A DNA stretch of 64,000 bases from Kutzneria buriramensis (GTDB lineage: Bacteria; Actinomycetota; Actinomycetes; Mycobacteriales; Pseudonocardiaceae). The notes under the pieces were generated by a model. That model was given only the letters and a program-made list of their open reading frames with translations, did not search any database and was not told where the DNA came from. Where the stretch lies: assembly GCF_003387475.1 (NCBI RefSeq), contig NZ_QUNO01000005.1:372001-436000 (forward strand). The letters run 5' to 3'. Of this stretch, positions 47,195-55,999 are shown one piece after another (the first letter of the stretch is position 1; each line of letters opens with the position of its first letter). A program made the translations under genes and the position numbers.

Positions 47195-47213
47195 ACCATA
47201 CCCCACCTGGGTA
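47195..47213 (-). promoter_or_regulatory. Second CsoR-like box and -10 of the lipoprotein operon
   Basis: TACCCCACCTGGGTA (47199-47213) is an inverted repeat close to the csoR box TACCCCCCAGGGGTA. On the minus strand it overlaps the -10 TATGGT (47200-47195), which sits 6 bases before the GTG start of the small membrane protein. Placement suggests copper-relieved repression of this operon by the same CsoR. Confidence 0.6.
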
Positions 47214-47245
47214 CCCGGGCGGCCGGTCCGGCTGGAGGGAACAAC

Positions 47246-48196
47246 GTGCGCGTATCCGTGCTGGACACGTCCCCGATCGTGCGGGGCAGCACCGCCCGAC
47301 AGGCTCTGCGAAACACGCTTGACCTCGCGGTTCTGGCTGATGAGCTGGGCTTTCACCGGTACTGGGTGCCCGAGCACCACAGCATGCGCGGCGTCGCCAG
47401 CTCGGCGCCGGCCGTTGTGGTAGGACGGATAGCGGACGTCACCGGCCGGATTCGTGTGGGGGCCGGCGGCGTGCTGCTGCCCAACCACGCGCCCATCGTC
47501 GTCGCCGAGCAGTTCGGCACCTTGGAGGTGTTCCACCCGGGACGAATAGATCTGGGCATCGGCCGCGCGCTCGGCGGGCCGCAGCCGGCCGCCGACGCCG
47601 TGCGCAGCGAGCGCGAGCGGACCGCCAAGAGCTTCGAGGCGCAGGTACGCGAGCTGCTCCAGTACTTCGAGGGCGGCAACCGGGTGCGCGCGGTGCCCGC
47701 CGTCGGCAACCGGCCGCCGGTGTGGCTGCTGGGTTCCAGCGGCCACAGCGCCGAACTCGCCACGTCGCTGGGCCTGGGCTACGCCTTCGCGCACCACCTC
47801 GAGCCGGAGAACGCCGCCGCGGCGCTGGGGCAGTACCGGGGATCGCAGACCCTGGTCAGCGTGTCGGTGATCGTCGCCGACACCGATGCCGAGGCGGAGT
47901 ATCTGGCCGGCTCCACCCGGTTGAAGGTGCTCAGCCGGGTCCGCGGCCGGCGCATCCAGCTGCCCAGCGCGGCCGATGCCGCCGCGTACCCGTACACCGA
48001 CGACGACCGCGCGGAGATCGCCGCCCGTTCGGGTGGCGTGCTGGTCGGGTCGCCGGACACCGTCCGCGAGCTGTTGCAGGCTGTGGTCGAGGAGACCGGC
48101 ACGACGGAGCTCATGCTGACCACTCCGGTGCACGACCACGCGGCGCGGCGGCGATCCTACGAGTTGGTCGCTAAAATCGCCCCAGCCCTGGGTTGA
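47246..48196 (+). CDS. LLM-class flavin-dependent oxidoreductase
   Basis: This 316-aa bacterial-luciferase-like protein begins MRVSVLDTSPIVRG and has FHRYWVPEHHSMRGVASSAPAVVVG, GAGGVLLPNHAPIVVAEQFGTLE, FHPGRIDLGIGRALGG and PPVWLLGSSGHSAELA, the usual core blocks of this family. It uses reduced FMN or F420; which one is not decidable here. GTG at 47246 has GGAGG 7 bases upstream. Neighbour genes give no substrate clue. Confidence 0.88.
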   Translation: MRVSVLDTSPIVRGSTARQALRNTLDLAVLADELGFHRYWVPEHHSMRGVASSAPAVVVGRIADVTGRIRVGAGGVLLPNHAPIVVAEQFGTLEVFHPGRIDLGIGRALGGPQPAADAVRSERERTAKSFEAQVRELLQYFEGGNRVRAVPAVGNRPPVWLLGSSGHSAELATSLGLGYAFAHHLEPENAAAALGQYRGSQTLVSVSVIVADTDAEAEYLAGSTRLKVLSRVRGRRIQLPSAADAAAYPYTDDDRAEIAARSGGVLVGSPDTVRELLQAVVEETGTTELMLTTPVHDHAARRRSYELVAKIAPALG

Positions 48197-48222
48197 TCGG
48201 GTCTGCGCTGAAGGGAGACGCG

Positions 48223-49109
48223 GTGGGCCGCTACGACCGGCTGCGGGAGTTCCGCCGACTCGACCCCGACCGCGACTACCACCGGATCTACCGGGACATG
48301 GCGCTGCTGGAATTCCCGTGGGACATCACCATGGGCATCCAGCTGGGTTTCTACCGGACCTTCGCGGTGCCGGGCATCAGCGCGCTGCTCGACCGCACCG
48401 GCGAGATGACCGCGCACACCCAGCGCCGCTTGGACAACACCGCCATCCTCCTCTTCGAGGCCATCCACTACGGCCTCGAGCACGAACGCGGTCAGGCAGC
48501 CGTGCGGCAGATGCGCCGCGTGCACGGGGCCGCGATGCAGCGGGCCGGCACGGACCGGCCGTGGCGGATCCCCGACCACGAATTCGTCTACGTGCTGGGC
48601 GCGTTCGTGATTCCCACGCTGCGCTGGCTGGACGTCTACGCGTGGCGGCCGATCTGCTGCCACGAGCGGACCGCGCTGTTCCGCTTCTACCAGGAAATGG
48701 GCCGGCTGATGGGAGTGCGCGGCACCCGGCCACGCTGCCGGAGTTCGAGACCTGGTTCGACTCGTACGAACGGGAGCATTTCCGCTACACGGAAGCGAAC
48801 AAGCGCCAGTGGGACGCCACCCGCGCACAGCTGACCGAGCTGTTCGCGGCATGGCTGCCGGGGCCGCTCGCGCCCGTCGGCCGCCGGTTCGCCGACACGA
48901 TGGCCAACGCACTGCTCGACGAACGCCTCCGCGCGGCGCTCGGCGTCGGTTCCGTGCCCGCGTGGGCGGTGCGCGCGGGGCACCTTGCGTTCAAGGCCCG
49001 CGGTGCGGTAGTGCGTCGGCTTCCGGTCCGGAAAGTGCCGCTCTACCAGGAGAAACTCGACACGCCGAGCTACCCCGACGGGTACGAGATCGAGCGCGTC
49101 GGGCTGTGA
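48223..49109 (+). CDS. MpaB-like (DUF2236) oxygenase with an apparent single-base deletion
   Basis: About 296 aa are predicted if corrected. FRRLDPDRDYHRIYRDMALLEFPWDITMGIQLGFYRTFAVPGIS, in segments, and the His-containing AIHYGLEHERG fit the oxygenase MpaB/DUF2236 family. The frame that starts at GTG 48223 (GGGAG upstream) ends senselessly after MGRLMGVRGT. Another frame continues PATLPEFETWFDSYEREHFRYTEAN to the stop at 49109. Adding one C to the run at 48725-48727 joins them exactly. As written, the protein would be truncated at about 204 aa. Confidence 0.7.
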
Positions 49110-49147
49110 CCGTCCCCAATGGACTGCGCCTTCTGCGGCGATCGCCC

Positions 49148-49174
49148 TTGACAGCCGGTCGCGGTCGCTAGTGT
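49148..49174 (+). promoter_or_regulatory. Promoter of a probably leaderless gene
   Basis: TTGACA (49148-49153) and TAGTGT (49169-49174) are 15 bases apart, slightly short. The ATG at 49182 comes 7 bases after the -10 with no ribosome site, which indicates a leaderless transcript. Confidence 0.45.
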
Positions 49175-49181
49175 TGGCGGC

Positions 49182-50513
49182 ATGTCGATTCCACCTGGCC
49201 TGCTGGCACGGCGCGGCACGGAGTTGCCACGACAGCTGTGGCATCTCGGCGGGCTGATGTCGATCCGTGCCACCGCCGGCGACACCGACGGGGCGCTGAG
49301 CGTCGTCGAGCAACGCGCCGTGCGGGGCTATTCCACGCCCCCGCACGTGCATTCCCGCGAGGACGAGACGCTTGTCGTGCTGGCCGGGGAACTCTCGTAC
49401 CTCGTCGACGGCCGCGAGGGCGTGCTGCGTGCCGGCGAGTCCGCGTTCCTGCCCCGGCACAAGCCGCACCGGTTCGCGGTGATTTCCGAGGAGGCCCACT
49501 TCCTCGTGCTGATCACCCCCGGCGGCTTCGAGGAGATGTTCCAGATCGTCAGCTCGCCGGCGGCCGAGAACCGGCTGCCCGGCGGCGACGCCCACGCCCA
49601 CACGGATCCGGCCGTGATGGCCGCGGAGTCGGCCGCTCGCGGCACCACCGTGTTCAGGGACGATCCCGTTGAGCGGTCACGGCATCTGGCGAATCTGGCC
49701 AGCGGTCACGCGGTGCTCGACTCGTACCGACGTCTCGGCGAGTTGATCGCCGGCCCGGGGCCGACACCGGACGACGTGGTCGACGGGCTTGTCGTTGCGG
49801 CGAAGCGCATCCCCGAGGATCCGGCGCACGCCCGGGCACTGATCCTGCTCGGCGTCCTGTCGACGTCGTGCCACGATGCGGTGACCGCCCGACTGCCGGA
49901 GATCCTCGCCGTCGTCGGCTCCCCCAACGCGGAGCCGGTGACTTTAGCGTTGGACTACCTGGAAGCACAGCTCCGTGGCGACGATTCGGCCGCGGCGCTG
50001 GGCACCAAGGCCGACAATGTGGTGGAGCCGGGCGAGAACAGCGTCTTGGCGCCCGAAGTCGAGGACGACTATCTCCGCACGCACCTGACCGCTGCCGACG
50101 TGCCGCTGCTCGACCTGGCGACCGGCCGTTGGACGCAGACGCTGGTCGACCACGTCGGTCAGGTGCTCACGTTGGATGGGGTCGATAGCCCACCGGGGGT
50201 GTTGCCGTTCGCGACCGGCTCGCTCGGGGCCGTCAACTGCTCTCATGCCTTGGAGTTACTGCCATCGCCGCGTGAGGTGCTGCGCGAGGTGGCCCGGTGC
50301 CTGAGACCGGGCGGCGTGTTCACGGCCGTCACGGCCCGGCGCTCCGACCGGCCCACGGCCCGGTTCTTCCAACGACAGTACGAGGAGGCGTCCGGCGTGC
50401 GATCGTTCACGCCGACGGAGCTGACGACCTGGCTCGGTGCGGCCGGCCTCGATCTGGTCGATCTGCGCAGCCCGGCCGGGATGCTGCTGCTCACCGCGAG
50501 GAGGTCCGCATGA
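49182..50513 (+). CDS. Cupin domain fused to a methyltransferase-like domain
   Basis: The protein has 443 aa. Residues 45-125 are a cupin: PPHVHSREDETLVVLAGELSYLVDG and AGESAFLPRHKPHRF give the His/Glu metal site. Residues 150-270 are helical. Residues 300-440 match the end of a class I SAM-dependent methyltransferase (LELLPSPREVLREVARCLRPGGVFTAVTA). The usual Gly-rich SAM loop is poor (LLDLATGRWTQTL), so binding is uncertain. The gene overlaps the amidohydrolase start as ATGA, so the pair is translationally coupled. No substrate is known. Confidence 0.75.
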   Translation: MSIPPGLLARRGTELPRQLWHLGGLMSIRATAGDTDGALSVVEQRAVRGYSTPPHVHSREDETLVVLAGELSYLVDGREGVLRAGESAFLPRHKPHRFAVISEEAHFLVLITPGGFEEMFQIVSSPAAENRLPGGDAHAHTDPAVMAAESAARGTTVFRDDPVERSRHLANLASGHAVLDSYRRLGELIAGPGPTPDDVVDGLVVAAKRIPEDPAHARALILLGVLSTSCHDAVTARLPEILAVVGSPNAEPVTLALDYLEAQLRGDDSAAALGTKADNVVEPGENSVLAPEVEDDYLRTHLTAADVPLLDLATGRWTQTLVDHVGQVLTLDGVDSPPGVLPFATGSLGAVNCSHALELLPSPREVLREVARCLRPGGVFTAVTARRSDRPTARFFQRQYEEASGVRSFTPTELTTWLGAAGLDLVDLRSPAGMLLLTARRSA

Positions 50514-51544
50514 TCCGGGTCCGCGGCACCGCGTTGCCGTCCGGGGAGTACGTCGATCTGTGTGCCGACGGCGACCGGTGGACGGACGATCCGGCGTCGG
50601 GCGCGGAGGTGATCGAGGGCTGGCTGCTGCCCGGACTCGTCGACGCGCACACCCATCCCGGCGCCGAGAAACCCGGCGACCCGCTCGACGAGGCGATGCT
50701 GCGTGAGGATCTCCGCCTGCACGTGGCAGCCGGCGTGACCGTGATCAGGGCGCCCGGTCTGGCCGGCGATCCGCCGGAGTGGTTCGGGCGGGACCCGGAC
50801 CTGCCGCGGGCCTGGCACGCCGGGCCGTGGCTGGCACAGTTCGGCCAGTTCTTCGACGGCTGGGGACGTCGGGTCGAGCACGCGGACATGCCGGCCGTCG
50901 CCGCCGAGCAGGCCGCCCGCACCGGCTGGACCAAGATCATCAGTGACTGGGGTGTGGACGACGAGCCGGTGCCGGCCGAGGTGCTCAAGGCCGTGGTCGA
51001 CGCCGTGCACGCCGTCGGCGGCCGGGTCGCCGCCCATACGCAGCACGCCACCGGCGGAGCCGCGTGTGTGGCCGCGGGTGTCGACTCCGTCGAGCACGGC
51101 ATGTGCCTCGACCCGTCCGCGCTGCCGACCATGGCCGCCCAAGGCACGGTCCTCACCCCCACGCTGTCGGTCATCGAGTCCAGCCTGAAGCAAGTGCGTT
51201 CCCGTCCACCGGGTCCGCGGCGCGACTGGTACCTCGGCGGAGCCGAGGTGCACGGGCGGCTCGCCGCAATGGCGGTCGAGGCCGGCGTGACCGTGCTCGC
51301 CGGCACCGACTCGCGGCCGCACGGCCGGGTCGTCGACGAGATCCGGTCGCTGGTCGGGGCCGGTCTCCGCCCGCACGACGCCCTCGCCGCCGCGTCCTGG
51401 GCCGCTCGGGAGTTCCTCGGCCTGGGCGGGCTGACTCCCGGGGCGCCCGCCGACGCCGTTGTGTACGCCGAGGATCCGCGGACCGACCTCTCCCAGCTGT
51501 CCGCGCCGGCGGCCGTGATCCTGAGGGGGTGCCGAGTGCGCTGA
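50510..51544 (+). CDS. Amidohydrolase-superfamily protein
   Basis: The 344-aa metal-dependent hydrolase has the first metal motif HxH in LLPGLVDAHTHPG. Lys in TKIISDW is a likely carbamylated ligand. His pairs are in VAAHTQHATGG and SVEHGMCL, and the final Asp is in LAGTDSRPHG. GLTPGAPADAVVYAEDP is the usual C-terminal sheet. Related enzymes include imidazolonepropionase-like and prolidase-like hydrolases. ATG at 50510 has GAGGTC upstream and overlaps the fusion gene's stop. Confidence 0.85.
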   Translation: MIRVRGTALPSGEYVDLCADGDRWTDDPASGAEVIEGWLLPGLVDAHTHPGAEKPGDPLDEAMLREDLRLHVAAGVTVIRAPGLAGDPPEWFGRDPDLPRAWHAGPWLAQFGQFFDGWGRRVEHADMPAVAAEQAARTGWTKIISDWGVDDEPVPAEVLKAVVDAVHAVGGRVAAHTQHATGGAACVAAGVDSVEHGMCLDPSALPTMAAQGTVLTPTLSVIESSLKQVRSRPPGPRRDWYLGGAEVHGRLAAMAVEAGVTVLAGTDSRPHGRVVDEIRSLVGAGLRPHDALAAASWAAREFLGLGGLTPGAPADAVVYAEDPRTDLSQLSAPAAVILRGCRVR

Positions 51545-51611
51545 CCCACACATCCGGCCAACCTCCGCACGAATCGCACACCGGTTAGAGCAGTGCGCAT
51601 AGGCTCGGCTC

Positions 51612-52277
51612 GTGAGCGAAGACGAGGGCAAGCCGATCGGCCGCCGGGTGCTGCTGTCCGTGCTCGCCGCGGGCGCGGCCGGCATCGCCGCCGCCCCGGT
51701 GTTGCAGGGAGGATGGCAGAAGCTGCTCGACGCCGACCCCGTCGGCGTGACCCAGCTGCTGCCGAACAGCGGTGGGTTCCGGTACTACAGCGTCACCGCG
51801 TCCGTTCCCGTCAAGAACGAGGCGAATTACCGGCTCACCATCGACGGTCTGGTCGACCGCCCAAGGTCGTTCACGCTCGCCGAGCTCGGCGCGCTCCCCC
51901 AGCGCCGGGTCGTGCACGACGTGCAGTGCACCGACGGCTGGAAGGTCGAGAACGCCGCCTTCACCGGCGTGCCGCTGTCGGCCCTCCTCGACGCTGCCGG
52001 CGTGCAGTCCCGCGCCGCCGCCGTGCGCTTCACCTGCTTCGACGGCGTCTACACCGAGAGCCTCACCCTCGACCAGGCCCGCCGGCCCGACATGCTCGTG
52101 GCGCTGAAGCTCCAGGACCAACCCCTCACCCACGAGCGCGGCGGACCCGTCCGCCTCTACGCCGCGCCGATGTACTTCTACAAGTCGGCGAAGTGGCTGT
52201 CCGGCATCACCGTCACCGACCAGGTCCGGCCCGGCTACTGGGAGGAGTACGGCTATGACGCCGACGGCTGGCTCTGA
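51612..52277 (+). CDS. Molybdopterin-dependent oxidoreductase, sulfite-oxidase/YedY-like
   Basis: The protein has 221 aa. The leader GRRVLLSVLAAGAAGIAAAP is Tat-like. The Moco ligand Cys lies in VVHDVQCTDGWKVEN, followed by FTGVPLSALLDAAG and GPVRLYAAPMYFYKSAKWLSGI, as in YedY/MsrP-type enzymes. A -10-like TAGGCT lies at 51600-51605, 6 bases before the GTG, so the message may be leaderless. The gene overlaps the next, a cytochrome b-like protein, by 23 bases: the two should form a membrane-linked redox pair. Confidence 0.88.
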   Translation: MSEDEGKPIGRRVLLSVLAAGAAGIAAAPVLQGGWQKLLDADPVGVTQLLPNSGGFRYYSVTASVPVKNEANYRLTIDGLVDRPRSFTLAELGALPQRRVVHDVQCTDGWKVENAAFTGVPLSALLDAAGVQSRAAAVRFTCFDGVYTESLTLDQARRPDMLVALKLQDQPLTHERGGPVRLYAAPMYFYKSAKWLSGITVTDQVRPGYWEEYGYDADGWL

Positions 52278-52911
52278 CCGGGTGCCCCGGCGCGGCAACG
52301 TGCCAAGGCCCGGCCAGGAGCAGCGGCCCGGCTGGGTGCCGCGGTTCGGCCGGGTGCAGCGGCTGGTGCACCGCGCCACCGGCTGGCTGATGGCGTTCTG
52401 CGTCGGCACCGCTGCCTGCCTGTACTTTCCTCCCCTGGCGGAGCTGGTCGGCCGGCGGTTGATCGTCGTGGCTGTGCACGAGGCGTCCGGCCTGCTGCTG
52501 CCGGTTCCCGTGCTGCTGGGGCTGTTCTCCGCGTCGTTCCGGGCCGACCTGCGCCGGCTCAACCGCTTCGCCGCGTATGACGGCGAATGGCTGCGGCGAG
52601 CCCTGAAGCGGCTCAGGTCCCGGCCGGCTGGCAAGTTCAACGCCGGTCAGAAGCTGTACGCCGCGTGGATCGGCGGCGCGGTGCCGGTGATGCTGTTCAC
52701 CGGGTTGCTGATGTGGTTCGGCGGCCTGCTGCCGTGGATTCCGCGCAGCAGCGCCATCTTCGTGCACGACTGGCTCGCGCTGGCCATCGCTGCGGTGCTG
52801 GTCGGGCACATCCGAATGGCACACCGCGATCCGCTGGCCCGCGAGGGCATGCGCACCGGCTACGTCCGACTGGACTGGGCCCGCGAGGAACACCCCAACT
52901 GGTTGGGGTGA
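52255..52911 (+). CDS. Cytochrome b-like membrane partner of the molybdoenzyme
   Basis: The 218-aa protein has four helices with His in helical positions (VAVHEASGLLLPVPVLL, FVHDWLALAIAAVLVGHIRMAH), as in cytochrome b561/formate-dehydrogenase gamma-type haem proteins. The start lies inside the end of the molybdoenzyme gene. It probably passes electrons between the quinone pool and the molybdenum subunit. It ends directly against the convergent demethylase gene. Confidence 0.82.
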   Translation: MTPTAGSDRVPRRGNVPRPGQEQRPGWVPRFGRVQRLVHRATGWLMAFCVGTAACLYFPPLAELVGRRLIVVAVHEASGLLLPVPVLLGLFSASFRADLRRLNRFAAYDGEWLRRALKRLRSRPAGKFNAGQKLYAAWIGGAVPVMLFTGLLMWFGGLLPWIPRSSAIFVHDWLALAIAAVLVGHIRMAHRDPLAREGMRTGYVRLDWAREEHPNWLG

Positions 52912-54948
52912 CTACGGCGCCAGTTCCGTGATCTCCCGGCGGAACGGCTCGGCGACGGCGTCCAGGGTTTCGGCGTACTCGCGGCCGGCCCACACCGCGG
53001 CGGCGATGGTGCTCGGCGCGAAGGCGTCGCCGATGGCACGGACGGACCGGAGGTGCGTCCACGCCGACTGCCTGGCCAGCAATTGGTGGCTCAGGTCGTC
53101 GATCGGCGTCCGGGCGGTCACCAACACGACGGAGTCGGCGGCATGGTCGCGTTCGGAGCCGGTGAAAACGCAGGCCGTACGCACAACGCCGGCAACGGAG
53201 ACCACCGAGCGATTGGTGTGCACGATGATGCCCGCCTCGATCACGCGGCGGCGGATCTTGGTGAGCTCCATGGTGTTCGCGGTCCACTCCGACACGCTCG
53301 CGGCAGGTGTGACGAGCTCGACGGCGAAGCCTTCGCGGGCCAGCAACTCCGCCAGGACGGCGCCGATGTAGTAGTGGTCGTCGTCGTAGACCACCACGTG
53401 ACGGCCGCGCGGCCGCGCGCCGGCCATGACGTCGTCGGGGGTGAGGACCTCAGCCGCCGGGTCGATGGCCAGCCCGCAAGGGTGCTGCCGGCCGACGCCG
53501 TCCGCGCGCCACCGGGCGCCGGTGGCGACGGCGACGTGTGAGAAGCCGTGCTCCAGCACGTCGTCGGCGGTGAGCTCGCTCTCGTAGTACAGCTCGACGG
53601 TATCGAGCTTGCCGAGGACGGCCTCGCGGTAGTCCGCGACCCTGGTCCACGCCGCCAGCCCCGGCAGCGCCGCCTCGCGACGGACCCGCCCGCCGAGCAC
53701 CCGGGACCGTTCGATCAGGGTGACCTGATATCCCCTGCGTCCCAACGACATCGCCGCCTCCAGGCCGGCCGGGCCGGCGCCGACGACCAGCACGGTGGCG
53801 TCGGATCCCCTGGGGCGCAAGCGCTCCGGGTGCCACCCGCGCCGCCACTCCTCACCCATGCTCGGGTTCTGGGTGCAGCGGATCGGCGACTGCGTGTGGT
53901 CCCCGGACACACAGATGTTGCAGCCGATGCACTCGCGGATCTCGTCCAGCCGCCCGTCCCGGATCTTCCACGGCAGGAAGGGATCCGCGATCGACGGCCG
54001 GGCCGCGCCGATGAAGTCCAGCACACCGGAACGGATCTGCCGGACCATCGCGTCCGGCGAGGTGAACCGTCCTACGCCGACGACCGGCTTGGAGGTCAAC
54101 GACTTCAGGCCGCGGACGGCCTCCTCCTGCTCGCCCTCCGGCCCGAACCGGGACGTGTTGGAATCCGCCGACCACGGTCCCACCACGAAGTCCCACAGAT
54201 CCGGCAGGTCCCGCAGTTCGTGCACGACCTCCCGGGTCTCCGCTGCGGACAACGCCGTCTCCTCGGCCCCGCCGCCCACGCCCAGCCGGCACGCCACCGC
54301 CGCCTTGCCGGCACAGAGCTCCCGCGTGTCGGCCAGTACCTCGCGCAGCAGCCGGGCCCGGTTTCGCAGCGAACCGCCATACTCGTCCAACCGGTGATTG
54401 TGCTGCGGCGACAGGAAATGCTCCAGCATGCCGTAGCCGTGCGCCGCGTACACGTAGATCAGGTCGTAGCCCGCCGACAGCGCCCGCCGCACCGCGGCAC
54501 GATGCATCTCCCGCAGCAGGGCGATGTCCGCCAGGGTCATAGCCCGCGCCTGCACCGGGTGGTTGCTGCCCACCACCGGCAGCGCGCTCGGCCCCATCGG
54601 CGGGATCCGGCTGGTCAGGTTGGCCGCGTGCATTCCATTGTGGACGAGCTCGATGCCCGCCAGCGCCCCGTGTTCGTGGATCCGGTCGGCGATCCGAGCC
54701 ACCGCCGGCACGTCCCGGTCGTCCCACAGCCGCAGCTCGATCGACGGCGTCAGGTCGCTGGACGGCCCGATCTCCGTCTCCTCGGTGCACACCACCGCCC
54801 AGCCGCCCTCGGCCTTGACGCCCCGCATCGCCGCCTCGGCCGACGGGTCGCGGTACCCCATGCCGTTGCAGTGCGGCACCTGGAAGAACCGGTTTCGGGT
54901 GACGACCGGCCCGATCGGCACCGGCTCGAACAGCACGTCGTAGGCCAC
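52912..54948 (-). CDS. TMADH-family flavoprotein, N-methylproline-demethylase-like
   Basis: The protein has 678 aa. Residues 1-340 form an old-yellow-enzyme barrel (YDVLFEPVPIGPVVTRNRFFQVPH; LSPQHNHRLDEYGGSLRNRARL). A [4Fe-4S] site follows (CIGCNICVSGD plus a later Cys in IRCTQNP). The C-terminal half has FAD/NAD dinucleotide folds (VLVVGAGPAGLEAAMSLGRRG). This is the layout of trimethylamine dehydrogenase and N-methylproline demethylase. The GTG at 54948 is chosen because the family starts at this point; an ATG at 54990 is possible. The methylated amine substrate is not known. Confidence 0.85.
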   Translation of the reverse strand: MAYDVLFEPVPIGPVVTRNRFFQVPHCNGMGYRDPSAEAAMRGVKAEGGWAVVCTEETEIGPSSDLTPSIELRLWDDRDVPAVARIADRIHEHGALAGIELVHNGMHAANLTSRIPPMGPSALPVVGSNHPVQARAMTLADIALLREMHRAAVRRALSAGYDLIYVYAAHGYGMLEHFLSPQHNHRLDEYGGSLRNRARLLREVLADTRELCAGKAAVACRLGVGGGAEETALSAAETREVVHELRDLPDLWDFVVGPWSADSNTSRFGPEGEQEEAVRGLKSLTSKPVVGVGRFTSPDAMVRQIRSGVLDFIGAARPSIADPFLPWKIRDGRLDEIRECIGCNICVSGDHTQSPIRCTQNPSMGEEWRRGWHPERLRPRGSDATVLVVGAGPAGLEAAMSLGRRGYQVTLIERSRVLGGRVRREAALPGLAAWTRVADYREAVLGKLDTVELYYESELTADDVLEHGFSHVAVATGARWRADGVGRQHPCGLAIDPAAEVLTPDDVMAGARPRGRHVVVYDDDHYYIGAVLAELLAREGFAVELVTPAASVSEWTANTMELTKIRRRVIEAGIIVHTNRSVVSVAGVVRTACVFTGSERDHAADSVVLVTARTPIDDLSHQLLARQSAWTHLRSVRAIGDAFAPSTIAAAVWAGREYAETLDAVAEPFRREITELAP

Positions 54949-55032
54949 GCCGCCCACCGTGCCACAAGCCGGCGCGATCGGGCACCCCATCGGACGGGAC
55001 AGCGGCGGCACCGCGCCCCGACACTGGTGACC

Positions 55033-55998
55033 ATGTCCGAACACGAGGAGCTGTTCGCCCGGCTGCACAAGCTGGAGGACGAGAACCGCAGGCTGTCGGC
55101 CCGCCTCGACGAGCTGGCCCGGCCGGTGAGCCGCCGCGCCATGTTCAAGCGCGCCGGCCAGGTCGCCCTCGGCGCGGCCGCGCTCTCCGTCGGCGCGGAG
55201 GTCGCCGCCGCCCCGACCGCCGCGGCCGACGACAAGAACCCGGTCCTGCAAGGCGTCACCAACTTCGCCACCAACGGCACCGCCCTGTACGCCGACCACG
55301 CGGGCAACGCCGCGGCGCTCACGGTGTCCAACGACACCCTCGTCGCGCACCAGGGCTACGCGTCCGGACTCGACGCCTTCGGCGACTACGGGGTGTTCGG
55401 CACCGGCGACTACGGCGGCGTGATCGGCCAGGCCCCAGGGCTCGGGCGGCCCGTGTCGGTACCCGTGCCGGCCGGCGTTGTCGGCATCGGCGTCGAGGGG
55501 GTGGCCGGGGTGTTCGCCACCTCCCAGAACGGCGAAGCCATCGCCGCGCAGACCACCAGCGGTCTCGCCGCCGTGCACGGCAACTGCCAGAACGACAACG
55601 GCATCGGCGTTTTCGGCGACGGCTCCTACGCCGCCACCGGCGTCTACGGCCACTCCGGCAGCGGCGACGGCGTCCGCGGCATCGCCAACGAGGGCCACGG
55701 CGTGTTCGGCCTCGCCGTGCAGCCGAACGGCGTCGGTGTGCTCGGTGTCTCCGTCGAACGCAGCGGCGTGACCGCGCCGGCGGCGGCCGTCACGGGCGAC
55801 AGCAAGGACCAGAACGGCGTGCAGGGCCTCAGCAAGACCGCTCGCGGCGGCGTGTTCGCCGGCGGCCAGGCGGCCATCCGCCTCCTCCCCGGCAGCCTCA
55901 CCAACACCGCGCCCGCGAACGGCCAGAACGGCGACTTCTACGTCGACTCCACCGGCGGCCTCTGGTACTACCGCGGCAGCTGGCACCAGCTGGCGTGA
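55033..55998 (+). CDS. Surface-exposed repeat protein with coiled coil and Tat-like leader
   Basis: The protein has 321 aa. Residues 3-32 are a short coiled coil (LFARLHKLEDENRRLSARLDEL). A Tat-like segment follows (SRRAMFKRAGQVALGAAALSVG), then Ala-rich sequence to about residue 65. The rest consists of short G-V-x-G-type repeats (GVFGTGDYGG, GVEGVAGVFA, GVYGHSGSGDGVRG, GHGVFGL, GVGVLGVS), suggesting a beta-solenoid. A C-terminal block NGDFYVDSTGGLWYYRGSWHQLA resembles the end of phage-tail-like or surface proteins. The location of the leader after a coiled coil is unusual. Confidence 0.7.
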   Translation: MSEHEELFARLHKLEDENRRLSARLDELARPVSRRAMFKRAGQVALGAAALSVGAEVAAAPTAAADDKNPVLQGVTNFATNGTALYADHAGNAAALTVSNDTLVAHQGYASGLDAFGDYGVFGTGDYGGVIGQAPGLGRPVSVPVPAGVVGIGVEGVAGVFATSQNGEAIAAQTTSGLAAVHGNCQNDNGIGVFGDGSYAATGVYGHSGSGDGVRGIANEGHGVFGLAVQPNGVGVLGVSVERSGVTAPAAAVTGDSKDQNGVQGLSKTARGGVFAGGQAAIRLLPGSLTNTAPANGQNGDFYVDSTGGLWYYRGSWHQLA

Positions 55999-55999
55999 A

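Noticed and set aside
53548-55032. A long plus-strand frame running into the repeat protein
   Set aside because: It is antisense of the demethylase gene. The protein with a coiled coil and leader starts at 55033.
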